NCBI GenBank assembly: GCA_038321965.1
Contig: JBBQFL010000020.1
Span: forward strand, 1-64,000
Direction of reading: 5' to 3'
Length of the DNA: 64,000 bases
DNA from: UKL13-2 sp038321965
Lineage (GTDB): Bacteria; Pseudomonadota; Gammaproteobacteria; Burkholderiales; Usitatibacteraceae
This document shows positions 37,651-45,987 of the stretch, piece after piece. Numbering within the stretch: position 1 is the stretch's first letter; each line of letters opens with the position of its first letter. Under the pieces are notes generated by a model that was not told the DNA's origin, made no database searches, and saw only the letters and a list, made by a program, of their open reading frames with translations. Both the position numbers and the translations under genes were made by a program.

Positions 37651-38424
37651 CTATATCCCAGCCGGCGCGCTACCCAATCGCTTCACGCTGCCGGAGCCGG
37701 CGACCGATTGCGACACCTTGGCATCACCGTAATACGCTACATCACCGGAACCCGCCACACTGATCTTGAGAGTCTCCTTAGCCCAAACCTTGGCGTCACC
37801 GGAGCCGGCAATACTTACCTTCACGTTGTTGGCTGCCAGTTTCTCGGTCTTGATGTCGCCCGACCCCGCTATCTTGCCTTCCAGAGTGTTGGCTTTACCC
37901 CCAGCCGAAAAATCGCCACTGCCGGCAATGGATACGATGAGAGTATCCGCGTCGAGAGTGGTAATACGCACGTCGCCCGAACCGGAAATGCTGGCCTTGA
38001 GGGTCGTCACTTGCAGCTTGGCGGCCTGCAGGTCGCCGGATCCGGCAACGGCGAGACTCTCGATCGATTTAACATTGATGGTCATGCGCAACGTCTTGGT
38101 ACTCACCGACATATTGCGATCCTTGAATCGGATCTTCAGTTTGCCTTCCTCGATCACAGTTTCGATCAGTGGCAGGATGTTGTCATCGGTTTCAATGCTG
38201 ATGCCTTCGCTGGCGCCCTGAACGATCTCCGCCTTGGCTGGGATACTTAGCGAGATGCCATTGAAGCCAAACACGGTGCGTGCCTCGGTCTTGATGTTGC
38301 CGGAGCCGGATACCTTTGCGCCCCACGACCAATCCCAGGCGGCGACAGGTGTCGCGGTGAGTGCGAGTGCACTGACGAGCGCAAAAGCTGAAAACAACTG
38401 AAAAAACCGTTTGGAAAATTGCAT
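37651..38424 (-). CDS. DUF2807 (GIN-domain) secreted protein
   Basis: A 257-residue exported protein with a signal peptide ending TPVAAWDW. The body is a beta-solenoid-like DUF2807 domain marked by repeated GSGD or GSGN steps about 20 residues apart (VSGSGNIK, VAGSGDLQ, ISGSGDVR, IAGSGDFS, IAGSGDIK, IAGSGDAK, VAGSGDVAY, VAGSGSVK). The function of the family is unknown; similar proteins are thought to sit in the periplasm or outer membrane. The start MQFSKRFF is chosen for its signal peptide. A paralogue is at 56012-56956. Confidence 0.88.
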   Translation of the reverse strand: MQFSKRFFQLFSAFALVSALALTATPVAAWDWSWGAKVSGSGNIKTEARTVFGFNGISLSIPAKAEIVQGASEGISIETDDNILPLIETVIEEGKLKIRFKDRNMSVSTKTLRMTINVKSIESLAVAGSGDLQAAKLQVTTLKASISGSGDVRITTLDADTLIVSIAGSGDFSAGGKANTLEGKIAGSGDIKTEKLAANNVKVSIAGSGDAKVWAKETLKISVAGSGDVAYYGDAKVSQSVAGSGSVKRLGSAPAGI

Positions 38425-38500
38425 GATGGATCTCCGAAAAAAATATATTGCCTGCGTTAGGCGTGCCGCGATCACACTTTAGATTTGGCGACGGCCAGAT

Positions 38501-39649
38501 TTATGCCAGGTCTTGGCGGATTTGTATGGCGACCGCAAGCGCTTTCGCCTGGTCGCCATCACAAACAGTCACATGGCCCATCTTGCGACCGGCACGGGCC
38601 TGACGCTTGCCGTAGAGGTGCAGATGAGCACCCGGATGTTTCAATACCGACTGCCAGTCGGGTGGTGTTTCCTTGTTGTCGCCGCGCCAGAGTTCGCCCA
38701 TCAGGTTCAACATCACTGCCGGCGTATGCAACGATGGGTCGCCCAGCGGCAGTTCGCACAACACGCGCACCTGCTGCTCAAATTGAGAGGTTCGGCAAGC
38801 GTCTATCGTGTAGTGCCCGCTGTTGTGCGGACGGGGGGCGATTTCATTCACCAGCAACCGCTCTTTTCCGGTGGCGCCGTCGATCACGAAAAATTCCACC
38901 GCCATGACACCGACGTAATCGAGTTTTGCTGCGATTCTTGACGCGATATTTTCGGCCTCCGTCGCCAGCGCCGCGGTAATTCGCGCCGGCGCAATCGTCA
39001 TGTCAAGAATGCCGTTCACGTGCCGATTTTCAGCAATCGGAAACAGCGCGGTCTTGCCATCCGCGCCACGCGCTAACACCACCGATATTTCTTGCACTAA
39101 AGGCACGAATTCTTCAAGCACGCAAAGCGCACCCTTCCAGTCGATCAGTGTGGCTTCAAGTTCTTCTCGGGTGGAGATCCGTGCCTGACCCTTGCCGTCG
39201 TAGCCGAAGCGCGCCGTCTTTAGCACACCTGGCAGCGTCACCTTGCGTAGCGCGTCATCGATGTCACCACGACTTTGAATAACCGCGAACGGCCCGACCG
39301 GAAACCCGTTTGACGAGAAAAAGTTTTTTTCGATTGTGCGATCCTGTGCAATCGCCACCGCGTGCCCGCTTGGGCGCACCGTTGTACGTCTGGCCAGTTC
39401 AATCAGGGCTTCGGCAGGCGCGTTCTCAAACTCCGTCGTGACAGCGGCGCAAGTCTTTGCCATTTCGTCCAGCGAAACCGGATGCGTATAGGCCGTGTTG
39501 AGGTGACCACTAGCGAATTCTGCCGCAGGCGAAAGTGGATCCGGATCGAGTACCGTGACGCGATAATCCAGATTGCGTGCAGCCATCGTGAACATGCGGC
39601 CAAGTTGGCCGCCGCCAACCAGACCCAGTGTTGCGCCGGGAAGAATCAT
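38501..39649 (-). CDS. purK: N5-carboxyaminoimidazole ribonucleotide synthase
   Basis: A 382-residue ATP-grasp enzyme that carboxylates AIR in purine synthesis. It has LPGATLGLVGGGQLGRMFTMAARNLDY at the start, then the ATP-grasp region (KTARFGYDGKGQARI, LEEFVPLVQEISVVLAR) and NEIAPRPHNSGHYTIDAC. The gene begins 6 bases after purE. Confidence 0.96.
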   Translation of the reverse strand: MILPGATLGLVGGGQLGRMFTMAARNLDYRVTVLDPDPLSPAAEFASGHLNTAYTHPVSLDEMAKTCAAVTTEFENAPAEALIELARRTTVRPSGHAVAIAQDRTIEKNFFSSNGFPVGPFAVIQSRGDIDDALRKVTLPGVLKTARFGYDGKGQARISTREELEATLIDWKGALCVLEEFVPLVQEISVVLARGADGKTALFPIAENRHVNGILDMTIAPARITAALATEAENIASRIAAKLDYVGVMAVEFFVIDGATGKERLLVNEIAPRPHNSGHYTIDACRTSQFEQQVRVLCELPLGDPSLHTPAVMLNLMGELWRGDNKETPPDWQSVLKHPGAHLHLYGKRQARAGRKMGHVTVCDGDQAKALAVAIQIRQDLA

Positions 39650-39655
39650 GGCGTG

Positions 39656-40150
39656 CTAGAGCACTTCCGGAAGCTGCATCGCCGCGACCTGTTCCTTCAG
39701 GCTCTCGCGGTAATCGCTCAGCTTGGTGACCAGGCTGGCGTCGCCACCGGCAAGTAGGCTCACGGCGAACAGCGCCGCATTGGCAGCTCCGGCTTCACCG
39801 ATGGCAAATGTCGCCACCGGAATGCCCTTGGGCATTTGTACGATGGAATACAGCGAATCCTGCCCCGCCAGATGCTTCGATGGCACCGGCACGCCAAGTA
39901 CCGGGATGGTAGTCTTGCTTGCAATCATTCCGGGCAAGTGTGCAGCTCCGCCTGCGCCAGCGATGATGCACTTGAGGCCGCGTTCACGTGCGCTTTCAGC
40001 ATATTCAAACATCGCGTCCGGCGTGCGGTGCGCCGAGATCACCCGATGCTCAAACGCAACACCAAAATCGCGCAGTACCTTGGCAGCATGCTGCATGACA
40101 TCCCAGTCTGATTGCGAGCCCATCACTACGCCGACGATTGGATCACTCAC
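39656..40150 (-). CDS. purE: N5-carboxyaminoimidazole ribonucleotide mutase
   Basis: A 164-residue class I PurE: VGVVMGSQSDWDVMQHAA, FEHRVISAHRTPD (active-site His) and IAGAGGAAHLPGM. The start is a GTG at 40150 overlapping the stop codon of the lysE-like gene, since longer starts would run into that gene. It works with the product of the adjacent purK. Confidence 0.95.
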   Translation of the reverse strand: MSDPIVGVVMGSQSDWDVMQHAAKVLRDFGVAFEHRVISAHRTPDAMFEYAESARERGLKCIIAGAGGAAHLPGMIASKTTIPVLGVPVPSKHLAGQDSLYSIVQMPKGIPVATFAIGEAGAANAALFAVSLLAGGDASLVTKLSDYRESLKEQVAAMQLPEVL

Positions 40151-40803
40151 AGGGATTTCTCGGTAAGGGCAAGCTTGACGCCGATGGCGATGAACAGCGC
40201 GCCACAGGAACGGTTGAGCCACCACACCATCCGCGATGAGTGCTTGAAGCGTGCGCTGGCTTGCATCTGAACCTGTGCAACAAGTGCTGCGAAGGTGACT
40301 GTGACGACCAGGCTGTTAAAAATGAAAATGATGCCCAGCAACACGAATGCCGCCGGTTTGGTCGGGCTATCGACCGAAATGAACTGTGGCAGGAACGCGA
40401 GGAAAAACAACGCCACTTTCGGGTTCAGTACATTGGTGAGAAAGCCTTGCCAGAACGCCTCACGAATCGTCTTTGACGGCAGGCTGTCGGAAATTTCCAG
40501 CGATGTGCCGTCGGCTTTCCTTTCCAGTAACAAGAAGATGCCGACGTACACGAGGTACGCCGCACCGATGAGTTTAACGACAAAAAACGCTTCAGCCGAA
40601 GCCGTGAGGATCGCCGACAGGCCGATGGCCGCTGCGAACGTATGGACCAGACAACCAGCATTGATGCCCATCACCGCGGCGAGGCCACTGCGAAATCCCT
40701 GCGACGCCGTTCGCCCGGCAATGTAGAGCAAATCCGGGCCGGGCGTGATATTGAGCAGCAAGCCGGCGAGGATGAATAGCGGAAGATCGTGGATGCCGAA
40801 CAT
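40147..40803 (-). CDS. LysE/RhtB-family exporter
   Basis: A 218-residue inner-membrane exporter with the family opening LLLNITPGPDLLYIAGRTASQGFRSG, then FWQGFLTNVLNPKVALFFLAFLPQF and six expected helices. Members export amino acids or related metabolites; the substrate cannot be read from sequence. It overlaps purE by 4 bases and follows the ArnA-like decarboxylase gene by 19 bases. Confidence 0.9.
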   Translation of the reverse strand: MFGIHDLPLFILAGLLLNITPGPDLLYIAGRTASQGFRSGLAAVMGINAGCLVHTFAAAIGLSAILTASAEAFFVVKLIGAAYLVYVGIFLLLERKADGTSLEISDSLPSKTIREAFWQGFLTNVLNPKVALFFLAFLPQFISVDSPTKPAAFVLLGIIFIFNSLVVTVTFAALVAQVQMQASARFKHSSRMVWWLNRSCGALFIAIGVKLALTEKSL

Positions 40804-40822
40804 GATTTGGCTGCTGGCTTTA

Positions 40823-41866
40823 TCAGTCGACCAGATGCGTCGCCGCGTCGATCTCTTGCCGGTAGGAGTCGAAAATGCCCTTTAGCGCATCCGCCATTGT
40901 CACAGTCGGCGCCCAGCCCAGGTCTTTCATGGTGTTTTCGATTTTCGGCACGCGGTTTTGTACGTCCTGATATCCCTTGCCGTAGTACTCGCCAGAAGTG
41001 GTCTCAATAATCTTCACCTTCGCCGCCGTCGCCTGGTACTCGGGATAAGTGGCGGCGAGTTCAAGCATCATCGTCGCCAGTTCGCGCACCGAAAAGTTGT
41101 TCCTGGGGTTGCCGATGTTGTAGATCTGGCCGGATGCGACGCTGCCATCATTGGCGATAATTTTCATCAATGCCGAAATGCCATCGTCTATATAGGTAAA
41201 TGCACGTTTCTGCTGCCCGCCGTCGACCAGTTTGATCGGCTCGCCGCGCACGATATGGCCGAAGAATTGCGTGATCACGCGGCTTGACCCTTCTTTGGCG
41301 GTGTGGATGCTGTCCAGACCCGCACCGATCCAGTTGAATGGGCGAAATAGGGTGAAATCGAGCTCGTCGCGCGAGCCGTAGGCGAAGATAACGCGATCCA
41401 TCAGTTGCTTGGAGCAGGAGTAAATCCAGCGCTGCTTTTCGATCGGCCCCAGCACAAGGTTGGACGCATACGGATCGAATTCCTCGTCGGCGCACATCCC
41501 GTAGACCTCGGATGTGGACGGGAAAATGATGCGCTTCTTGTACTTCACGCAGGAGCGCACGAAAGGCAGGTTCGCTTCGAAATCGAGTTCAAATACGCGT
41601 AGCGGGTCTTTCACATAGGTCGAAGGGGTGGCGATCGCCACCAGCGGCAATACCACATCGCACTTCTTGATGTGATACTCGATCCACTCCTTGTTGATGG
41701 TGATGTCGCCTTCAAAAAAATGAAAGCGCTCGTCATTCATGAACGGTTTGACCCGATCAGAACTCATGTCCATGCCGTACACGTGCCAATCGGTGGTTTC
41801 GAGGATACGTTTGGAAAGGTGATGGCCGATAAAGCCGTTGACGCCGAGGATGAGGATTTTTTTCAT
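40823..41866 (-). CDS. arnA: UDP-glucuronic acid decarboxylase (ArnA C-terminal half)
   Basis: A 347-residue SDR enzyme equivalent to the C-terminal domain of E. coli ArnA, which oxidatively decarboxylates UDP-glucuronate to the UDP-4-keto-pentose. It shows the NAD motif GVNGFIG (8-14), PSTSEVYG (Ser119, Glu120), Tyr149 and Lys153 of YxxxK, and FRPFNWIGAGLD. The first Met could also be at 41878 or 41887; no ribosome-binding site decides it, and coupling to the upstream gene is likely. Unlike in enterobacteria it is not fused to the formyltransferase. Confidence 0.92.
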   Translation of the reverse strand: MKKILILGVNGFIGHHLSKRILETTDWHVYGMDMSSDRVKPFMNDERFHFFEGDITINKEWIEYHIKKCDVVLPLVAIATPSTYVKDPLRVFELDFEANLPFVRSCVKYKKRIIFPSTSEVYGMCADEEFDPYASNLVLGPIEKQRWIYSCSKQLMDRVIFAYGSRDELDFTLFRPFNWIGAGLDSIHTAKEGSSRVITQFFGHIVRGEPIKLVDGGQQKRAFTYIDDGISALMKIIANDGSVASGQIYNIGNPRNNFSVRELATMMLELAATYPEYQATAAKVKIIETTSGEYYGKGYQDVQNRVPKIENTMKDLGWAPTVTMADALKGIFDSYRQEIDAATHLVD

Positions 41867-41879
41867 TGGATTAGACATT

Positions 41880-42554
41880 CTAGACATTCAGAAATTTGGA
41901 TTCGGTTTTTTCGACGGCGTGGCGCGCCTCGATGCGACGACCAACAATACCAAAGACAATCATCAGCATAAACGCCATATTGCCAATGGCTCCCTTGCCG
42001 GGTAGCACAGCGGTAATTGCAATCGCCATAAGGGCGACGACGATGAGTCCGGTGGTTCGTAGTCGTGCGCCTTTGAAAACGCCGACCGGCATCGGCGTGC
42101 CGCAAAGTTCTGGATGCAAATGCACATAGCGGCTTTTAAGCAAGGCCATGATACCCAACAGCGCCATATTAACGGAATAGAAAATCTGCGCCACCAGCGC
42201 GCCGCCATATTCACCGGTCAACGCTGATGAAAACGGCATCAGACTGACGCAGCCCAGGTAGCCAATGGTCAGCCAGGACAGTTTGCCGTCTACCACGCGC
42301 ACGAAGTGAAACAGGCGATGATGGCTGACCCAAAAGATTGCCAACACAAGAAAGCTGATTACCCAGGCAATGAATTTCGGTATCAGATGAATGAGCGCCG
42401 CGATCAATTGTTCGGCCGTCGTGATGTGTACGGTTTCGGGGATTTTCAGCTCGATCACCAGCAAGGTCATTGCAACCGCGAAGATACCATCGGTCAGCGC
42501 CTCGAGACGGTGCTTACTGAGATAAAAATTTCCTGGTGTCGCGTCGCTCATCAA
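41880..42554 (-). CDS. TMEM175-family (DUF1211) membrane protein
   Basis: A 224-residue polytopic protein with the family motif RLEALTDGIFAVAMTLLVIEL in helix 1, where bacterial TMEM175 channels have RxxxFSDGxxAI. About six helices follow. Bacterial TMEM175 proteins are potassium channels, so a cation-channel role is possible but inferred. The gene is wedged between the two ArnA halves with overlaps (4 bases with the formyltransferase gene and up to 8 with the decarboxylase gene), so it must be part of the operon. Confidence 0.85.
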   Translation of the reverse strand: MMSDATPGNFYLSKHRLEALTDGIFAVAMTLLVIELKIPETVHITTAEQLIAALIHLIPKFIAWVISFLVLAIFWVSHHRLFHFVRVVDGKLSWLTIGYLGCVSLMPFSSALTGEYGGALVAQIFYSVNMALLGIMALLKSRYVHLHPELCGTPMPVGVFKGARLRTTGLIVVALMAIAITAVLPGKGAIGNMAFMLMIVFGIVGRRIEARHAVEKTESKFLNV

Positions 42555-43480
42555 TAGATCCCCAGCGGGTAAACGCCGACGCCCAGAATTTTGCAGAGCG
42601 CAGCTTCATCTACCATTTTCCCATCGAATAGAGCTTCGAGCACGCGCAACATGCGACCGTCGCCGCAGAGCGCAATGCAACGCGAGGAACTGACGTTCAG
42701 AAAGCCCGGTTTGCCATGCGTGAAATGCGCTGGCGCCACTGCAGTTCGCGTTATCGTGATGGCCCTGCTGTTGATCGTTGTCGTGGCTCCCGGATAGGGC
42801 GGCGCGACCGCGCGTACCAGATTGTGGATGTTCACGGCACTGTCATCCCAATGGATGATGCCGTCCGCAGGCTTGCGGCCACCGTAATAGCTGCCTGCCG
42901 CCAGGTTTTGCGCACGCAGCACCGCGGAACCGTCGATCAGAGCGGGAAGGGCGCGACCAAGCATTGTGGCTGCGGCCACCGTGACTTTGTTGAAAACGTC
43001 CAGCGCAGTCTCATCCGGCAGGATTGGAATGGCTTCCTCATCCACGATGCGGCCCGCATCGGGCTTTTCGACCATTTCGTGGAGCGTCGCGCCGGTTTCG
43101 GTTTCACCTTTGATGATCGCCCAGTTGATCGGCACACGTCCGCGATACTTGGGCAACAGCGAACCGTGCATGTTGTAGGCCCCGCGCGCCGCCGTCGCCA
43201 GCAGGGCAGGCTTCAACATCGTGCGGTAATAAAATGAGAACAGAAAATCCGGTCTCAGTGCCGCGATTTGCGCCGTGAATTCTGGCGTGTTGGGATCATC
43301 AGGCATCACCACGGAAATATTGTTGGTGTTGGCCAGTTTCGCGACGCTGTCGAACCAGATGTGCTCTGCAGGGTTGTCGTGATGTGTCACGACAAGCTTT
43401 ACGTCGACCTTGTGTCGCAGTAGCACCGACAGGCACGCGACGCCCACATTGTGATAGGCAAAAACAACCGCCGCGGTCAT
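42551..43480 (-). CDS. arnA: UDP-L-Ara4N formyltransferase (ArnA N-terminal half)
   Basis: A 309-residue formyltransferase equivalent to the N-terminal domain of ArnA, which uses 10-formyl-tetrahydrofolate to formylate UDP-L-Ara4N. The catalytic Asn103, His105 and Asp141 are in YNMHGSLLPKYRGR and EKPDAGRI. It overlaps arnC by 4 bases and the TMEM175-like gene by 4 bases. Confidence 0.92.
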   Translation of the reverse strand: MTAAVVFAYHNVGVACLSVLLRHKVDVKLVVTHHDNPAEHIWFDSVAKLANTNNISVVMPDDPNTPEFTAQIAALRPDFLFSFYYRTMLKPALLATAARGAYNMHGSLLPKYRGRVPINWAIIKGETETGATLHEMVEKPDAGRIVDEEAIPILPDETALDVFNKVTVAAATMLGRALPALIDGSAVLRAQNLAAGSYYGGRKPADGIIHWDDSAVNIHNLVRAVAPPYPGATTTINSRAITITRTAVAPAHFTHGKPGFLNVSSSRCIALCGDGRMLRVLEALFDGKMVDEAALCKILGVGVYPLGIY

Positions 43481-44418
43481 TCTGTCTTTTCAAGCACCGC
43501 TTGAATCAGATAGCGTGGCCGTTCGCGGACCTGTTGGTAAATACGCCCCACGTATTCACCTAGTAAGCCGATGCCGAACAAGGTGACACCGATAAGAAAG
43601 AAGGCGATACCGAAAAGCGTGAACAAGCCCTCCGCCTCCGGCCCCACCATCAAGCGTCGAATGCCCAGATAAATTACGAATGCAATCGACAGCATCGAGA
43701 TGGCGATGCCGATCAGAGAAAAGACTTGAAGGGGGACAGTCGAAAAGCCCGTGACCAGATCAAAATTTAGCCGGATCAGTTTGTACAGCGAATACTTGGA
43801 TTCGCCCGCGGAACGTTCTTCATGTTCGACTTCAATTTCTGTCGGGTTCTGCGAGAACGAATAGGCCAGCGCCGGGATATAGGTGCTGACTTCGCGCGAC
43901 TGATTGATGGCGTTGATGATGTCACGGCTGTAGGCGCGCAGCATGCAACCCTGATCGGTCATTTTGATGTGGGTGAGGCGTTCGCGCGTCCGATTCATCG
44001 CTTTCGACGCCCAGCGCCGCCAGGCGAGATCCTGACGTTTGCGGCGAATGCTGCCGACGTAGTCGAAACCCTGATCCATCGCGGCCATCAAATTGCCGAT
44101 TTCCTCGGGTGGATTCTGCAGGTCGGCATCCAGTGTGACGATGCGCTCACCCCGGCAGCGCTCAAAGCCCGCCATGATGGCCATGTGCTGGCCGTAGTTG
44201 CCGTTGAACAACACCACGCGAGTGACATCAGGACGCAACTGAAACTGTTCGCGCAAAAGTGCGGTTGATCGGTCGATCGAACCGTCATTGACGAAGACAA
44301 TCTCAAACGTACAGCCAAGCTTGTCCAGTGCCGGATAGAGCCGCGCGAACAACTCTCCGAGGCCGGCCTCTTCGTTGTAGACGGGAATGACGACGGACAG
44401 CTTTGGGTTAACACTCAT
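43477..44418 (-). CDS. arnC: Undecaprenyl-phosphate formamido-arabinose transferase ArnC
   Basis: A 313-residue family 2 glycosyltransferase: SVVIPVYNEEAGLGELF, FVNDGSIDRS, TLDADLQNPPEE, then two C-terminal membrane helices (about 233-255 and 268-292) that place it at the inner membrane. It moves 4-formamido-L-arabinose to undecaprenyl phosphate. Its order and 4-base overlaps with arnB and the arnA half support ArnC over a general dolichol-phosphate-mannose-synthase-like enzyme. Confidence 0.88.
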   Translation of the reverse strand: MSVNPKLSVVIPVYNEEAGLGELFARLYPALDKLGCTFEIVFVNDGSIDRSTALLREQFQLRPDVTRVVLFNGNYGQHMAIMAGFERCRGERIVTLDADLQNPPEEIGNLMAAMDQGFDYVGSIRRKRQDLAWRRWASKAMNRTRERLTHIKMTDQGCMLRAYSRDIINAINQSREVSTYIPALAYSFSQNPTEIEVEHEERSAGESKYSLYKLIRLNFDLVTGFSTVPLQVFSLIGIAISMLSIAFVIYLGIRRLMVGPEAEGLFTLFGIAFFLIGVTLFGIGLLGEYVGRIYQQVRERPRYLIQAVLEKTE

Positions 44419-45593
44419 GAGGGGAGACGGTGCGTAGTGAGGATGTCGATCATCTCGACGCAGACGCGCTCAATGTCTGCGACTGTGACAGCAGGGTGCA
44501 GCGGCAGCGTGATCGTTTCAGCCGCGATCCGCTCTGCATTCGGGAATTCACCTTCGCGATGTCCTTTGCCGCGAAACAGCGAGGACAAATGCATCGCCTC
44601 GTAGGAAACGCCGAGGCCGATTTGCCGCGCGTGCATTGCATCCATGAATTGCTTGCGCGTAATCGAGAGTTTCGCGAGCGGCAGCAACACGCAAAACATG
44701 TTCCAGCTGTGACCGGCTTCATCGCCCACGTGTGCCTTTGCGGGCAGCACCAGGCCGAGTTTGTCCGCAACCGGTTCCAGCTGCGCAAAATAATGCTGTG
44801 CCAGTTCACGCCGTCGGGCACACCAGTGGTCCAGATGTTTCAACTGCTCGAGCCCGAGGCGGGCTGACACGTCACTCATGTTGAATTTGCCGCCGGGATA
44901 ATCCACGTCGCGCGTTCCGTCAGCGAGTCGCAAAATACCGTGAAAGCGCAATACTTCTGCGCGCCTGGCCTCGGTCAGATCAGCAAAGACGGCCGCGCCG
45001 CCCTCGATAGAAGTCATGTTCTTGTTCGGATGAAAGCTGAAGAGGGCGATATCGCCAAACGCACCGATGGGTTTACCGTTCCAGCCGCTGCCGATGGCCA
45101 GTGCAGCATCTTCAATGACGCGCAAATTATGCTTTTTTGCAATCGCATATAGCCTCTCCATATCGCATGGCAGGCCTGAAAAATGGGTGGGTATGATCGC
45201 TTTTGTTCTCGGTGTAATGGCACGTACCACCTGGTCCAGTTCGAAGTTGCGAGTGTTCAAGTCGCAATCGACCATCACTGTTTTCGCGCCGACCTTCTCA
45301 ATCATGTTGCCGACCGAGAAAAAGGTCATCGCCGAGGTGATGACTTCATCGTCGGCACTGCCACCACAGGCGGCACCGATGTTGCATACCTGAAACACCA
45401 CTTCCATCGCCGCCGTGGCAGACGTGAACACGCGTGTCGGCCGGCCACCGTGATAGTCGGACAGCGCTTGCTCAAACTCCTGCACGCGCGGTCCGCTGGT
45501 GACATGCAAAGTCAGCAAGGTATCTTTGACGGCATTGGCCATGCCTTCGGTAATTGTCGGCCGCGCGAAATAGAGGTAGGGCAGTGCACTCAT
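44415..45593 (-). CDS. arnB: UDP-4-keto-pentose aminotransferase ArnB
   Basis: A 392-residue PLP-dependent DegT/DnrJ/EryC1 aminotransferase that makes UDP-L-Ara4N. It shows LTLHVTSGPRVQEFE, FTSATAAMEVV, EDAALAIGSGWNGKPIGAFGDIALFSFHPNKNMTSIEGG with PLP Lys191. The start at 45593 matches the family N-terminus, whereas a much longer frame upstream runs through the ArnE-like gene. It is coupled by 4-base overlaps on both sides. Confidence 0.92.
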   Translation of the reverse strand: MSALPYLYFARPTITEGMANAVKDTLLTLHVTSGPRVQEFEQALSDYHGGRPTRVFTSATAAMEVVFQVCNIGAACGGSADDEVITSAMTFFSVGNMIEKVGAKTVMVDCDLNTRNFELDQVVRAITPRTKAIIPTHFSGLPCDMERLYAIAKKHNLRVIEDAALAIGSGWNGKPIGAFGDIALFSFHPNKNMTSIEGGAAVFADLTEARRAEVLRFHGILRLADGTRDVDYPGGKFNMSDVSARLGLEQLKHLDHWCARRRELAQHYFAQLEPVADKLGLVLPAKAHVGDEAGHSWNMFCVLLPLAKLSITRKQFMDAMHARQIGLGVSYEAMHLSSLFRGKGHREGEFPNAERIAAETITLPLHPAVTVADIERVCVEMIDILTTHRLPS

Positions 45594-45961
45594 GATTTTG
45601 CGACCAGGTAGACGCCGATGATGATGAAGCCGATGCCAAATATTTTCTGCGACGTGAGTGACTCGCCAAACAGGTACCAGGCAGCAATCGCGCTGATGAT
45701 GTAGCCGATCGACAGCATCGGATACGCAATGCTCACCGGTACCCGTGAGAGTCCGAGAATCCACACCACCAGACTGATCACGTAACATCCCACGCCGGCG
45801 ACGATGAACGGTTGGGTCATGAGTTGCCAACCGATCGGGACGATATTCTCGGTGCTGAAGGCAAATTCGCCAATGCGGGTGGTGCCCGCTTTGAGGCATA
45901 GCTGCGCCACGGCGTTGAGCAGCACGCCGGAAAGCAGAAGTGAAAAGCTGGTCAGGGTCAA
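45590..45961 (-). CDS. SMR/EamA-type membrane protein, ArnE/ArnF-like
   Basis: A 123-residue protein with four helices and SMR-type sequence (LSGVLLNAVAQLCLKAG, LSRVPVSIAYPMLSIGYIISAIAAWYLFGE). Together with its place between arnT and arnB it fits a subunit of the ArnE/ArnF flippase that moves L-Ara4N-phosphoundecaprenol to the periplasm. Only one such gene is present, whereas E. coli uses an ArnE-ArnF pair, so it may act as a homodimer or have a partner elsewhere. Confidence 0.8.
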   Translation of the reverse strand: MTLTSFSLLLSGVLLNAVAQLCLKAGTTRIGEFAFSTENIVPIGWQLMTQPFIVAGVGCYVISLVVWILGLSRVPVSIAYPMLSIGYIISAIAAWYLFGESLTSQKIFGIGFIIIGVYLVAKS

Positions 45962-45987
45962 AGTCAGTGTTCCGAACGAATTAGCGA

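Noticed and set aside
37576..38250. Plus-strand frame of 224 codons with regular repeats
   Set aside because: It is antisense to the DUF2807 gene; the repeats reflect the GSGD steps on the minus strand.
37651..38424. Regular repeats that might be taken for a CRISPR array
   Set aside because: The period is about 60 bases inside a clear coding frame with degenerate repeats and no spacer-like unique segments.
44415..45899. Long ArnB frame of 494 codons
   Set aside because: The first 102 codons run through the ArnE-like gene on the same strand in another frame; the family start is at 45593.
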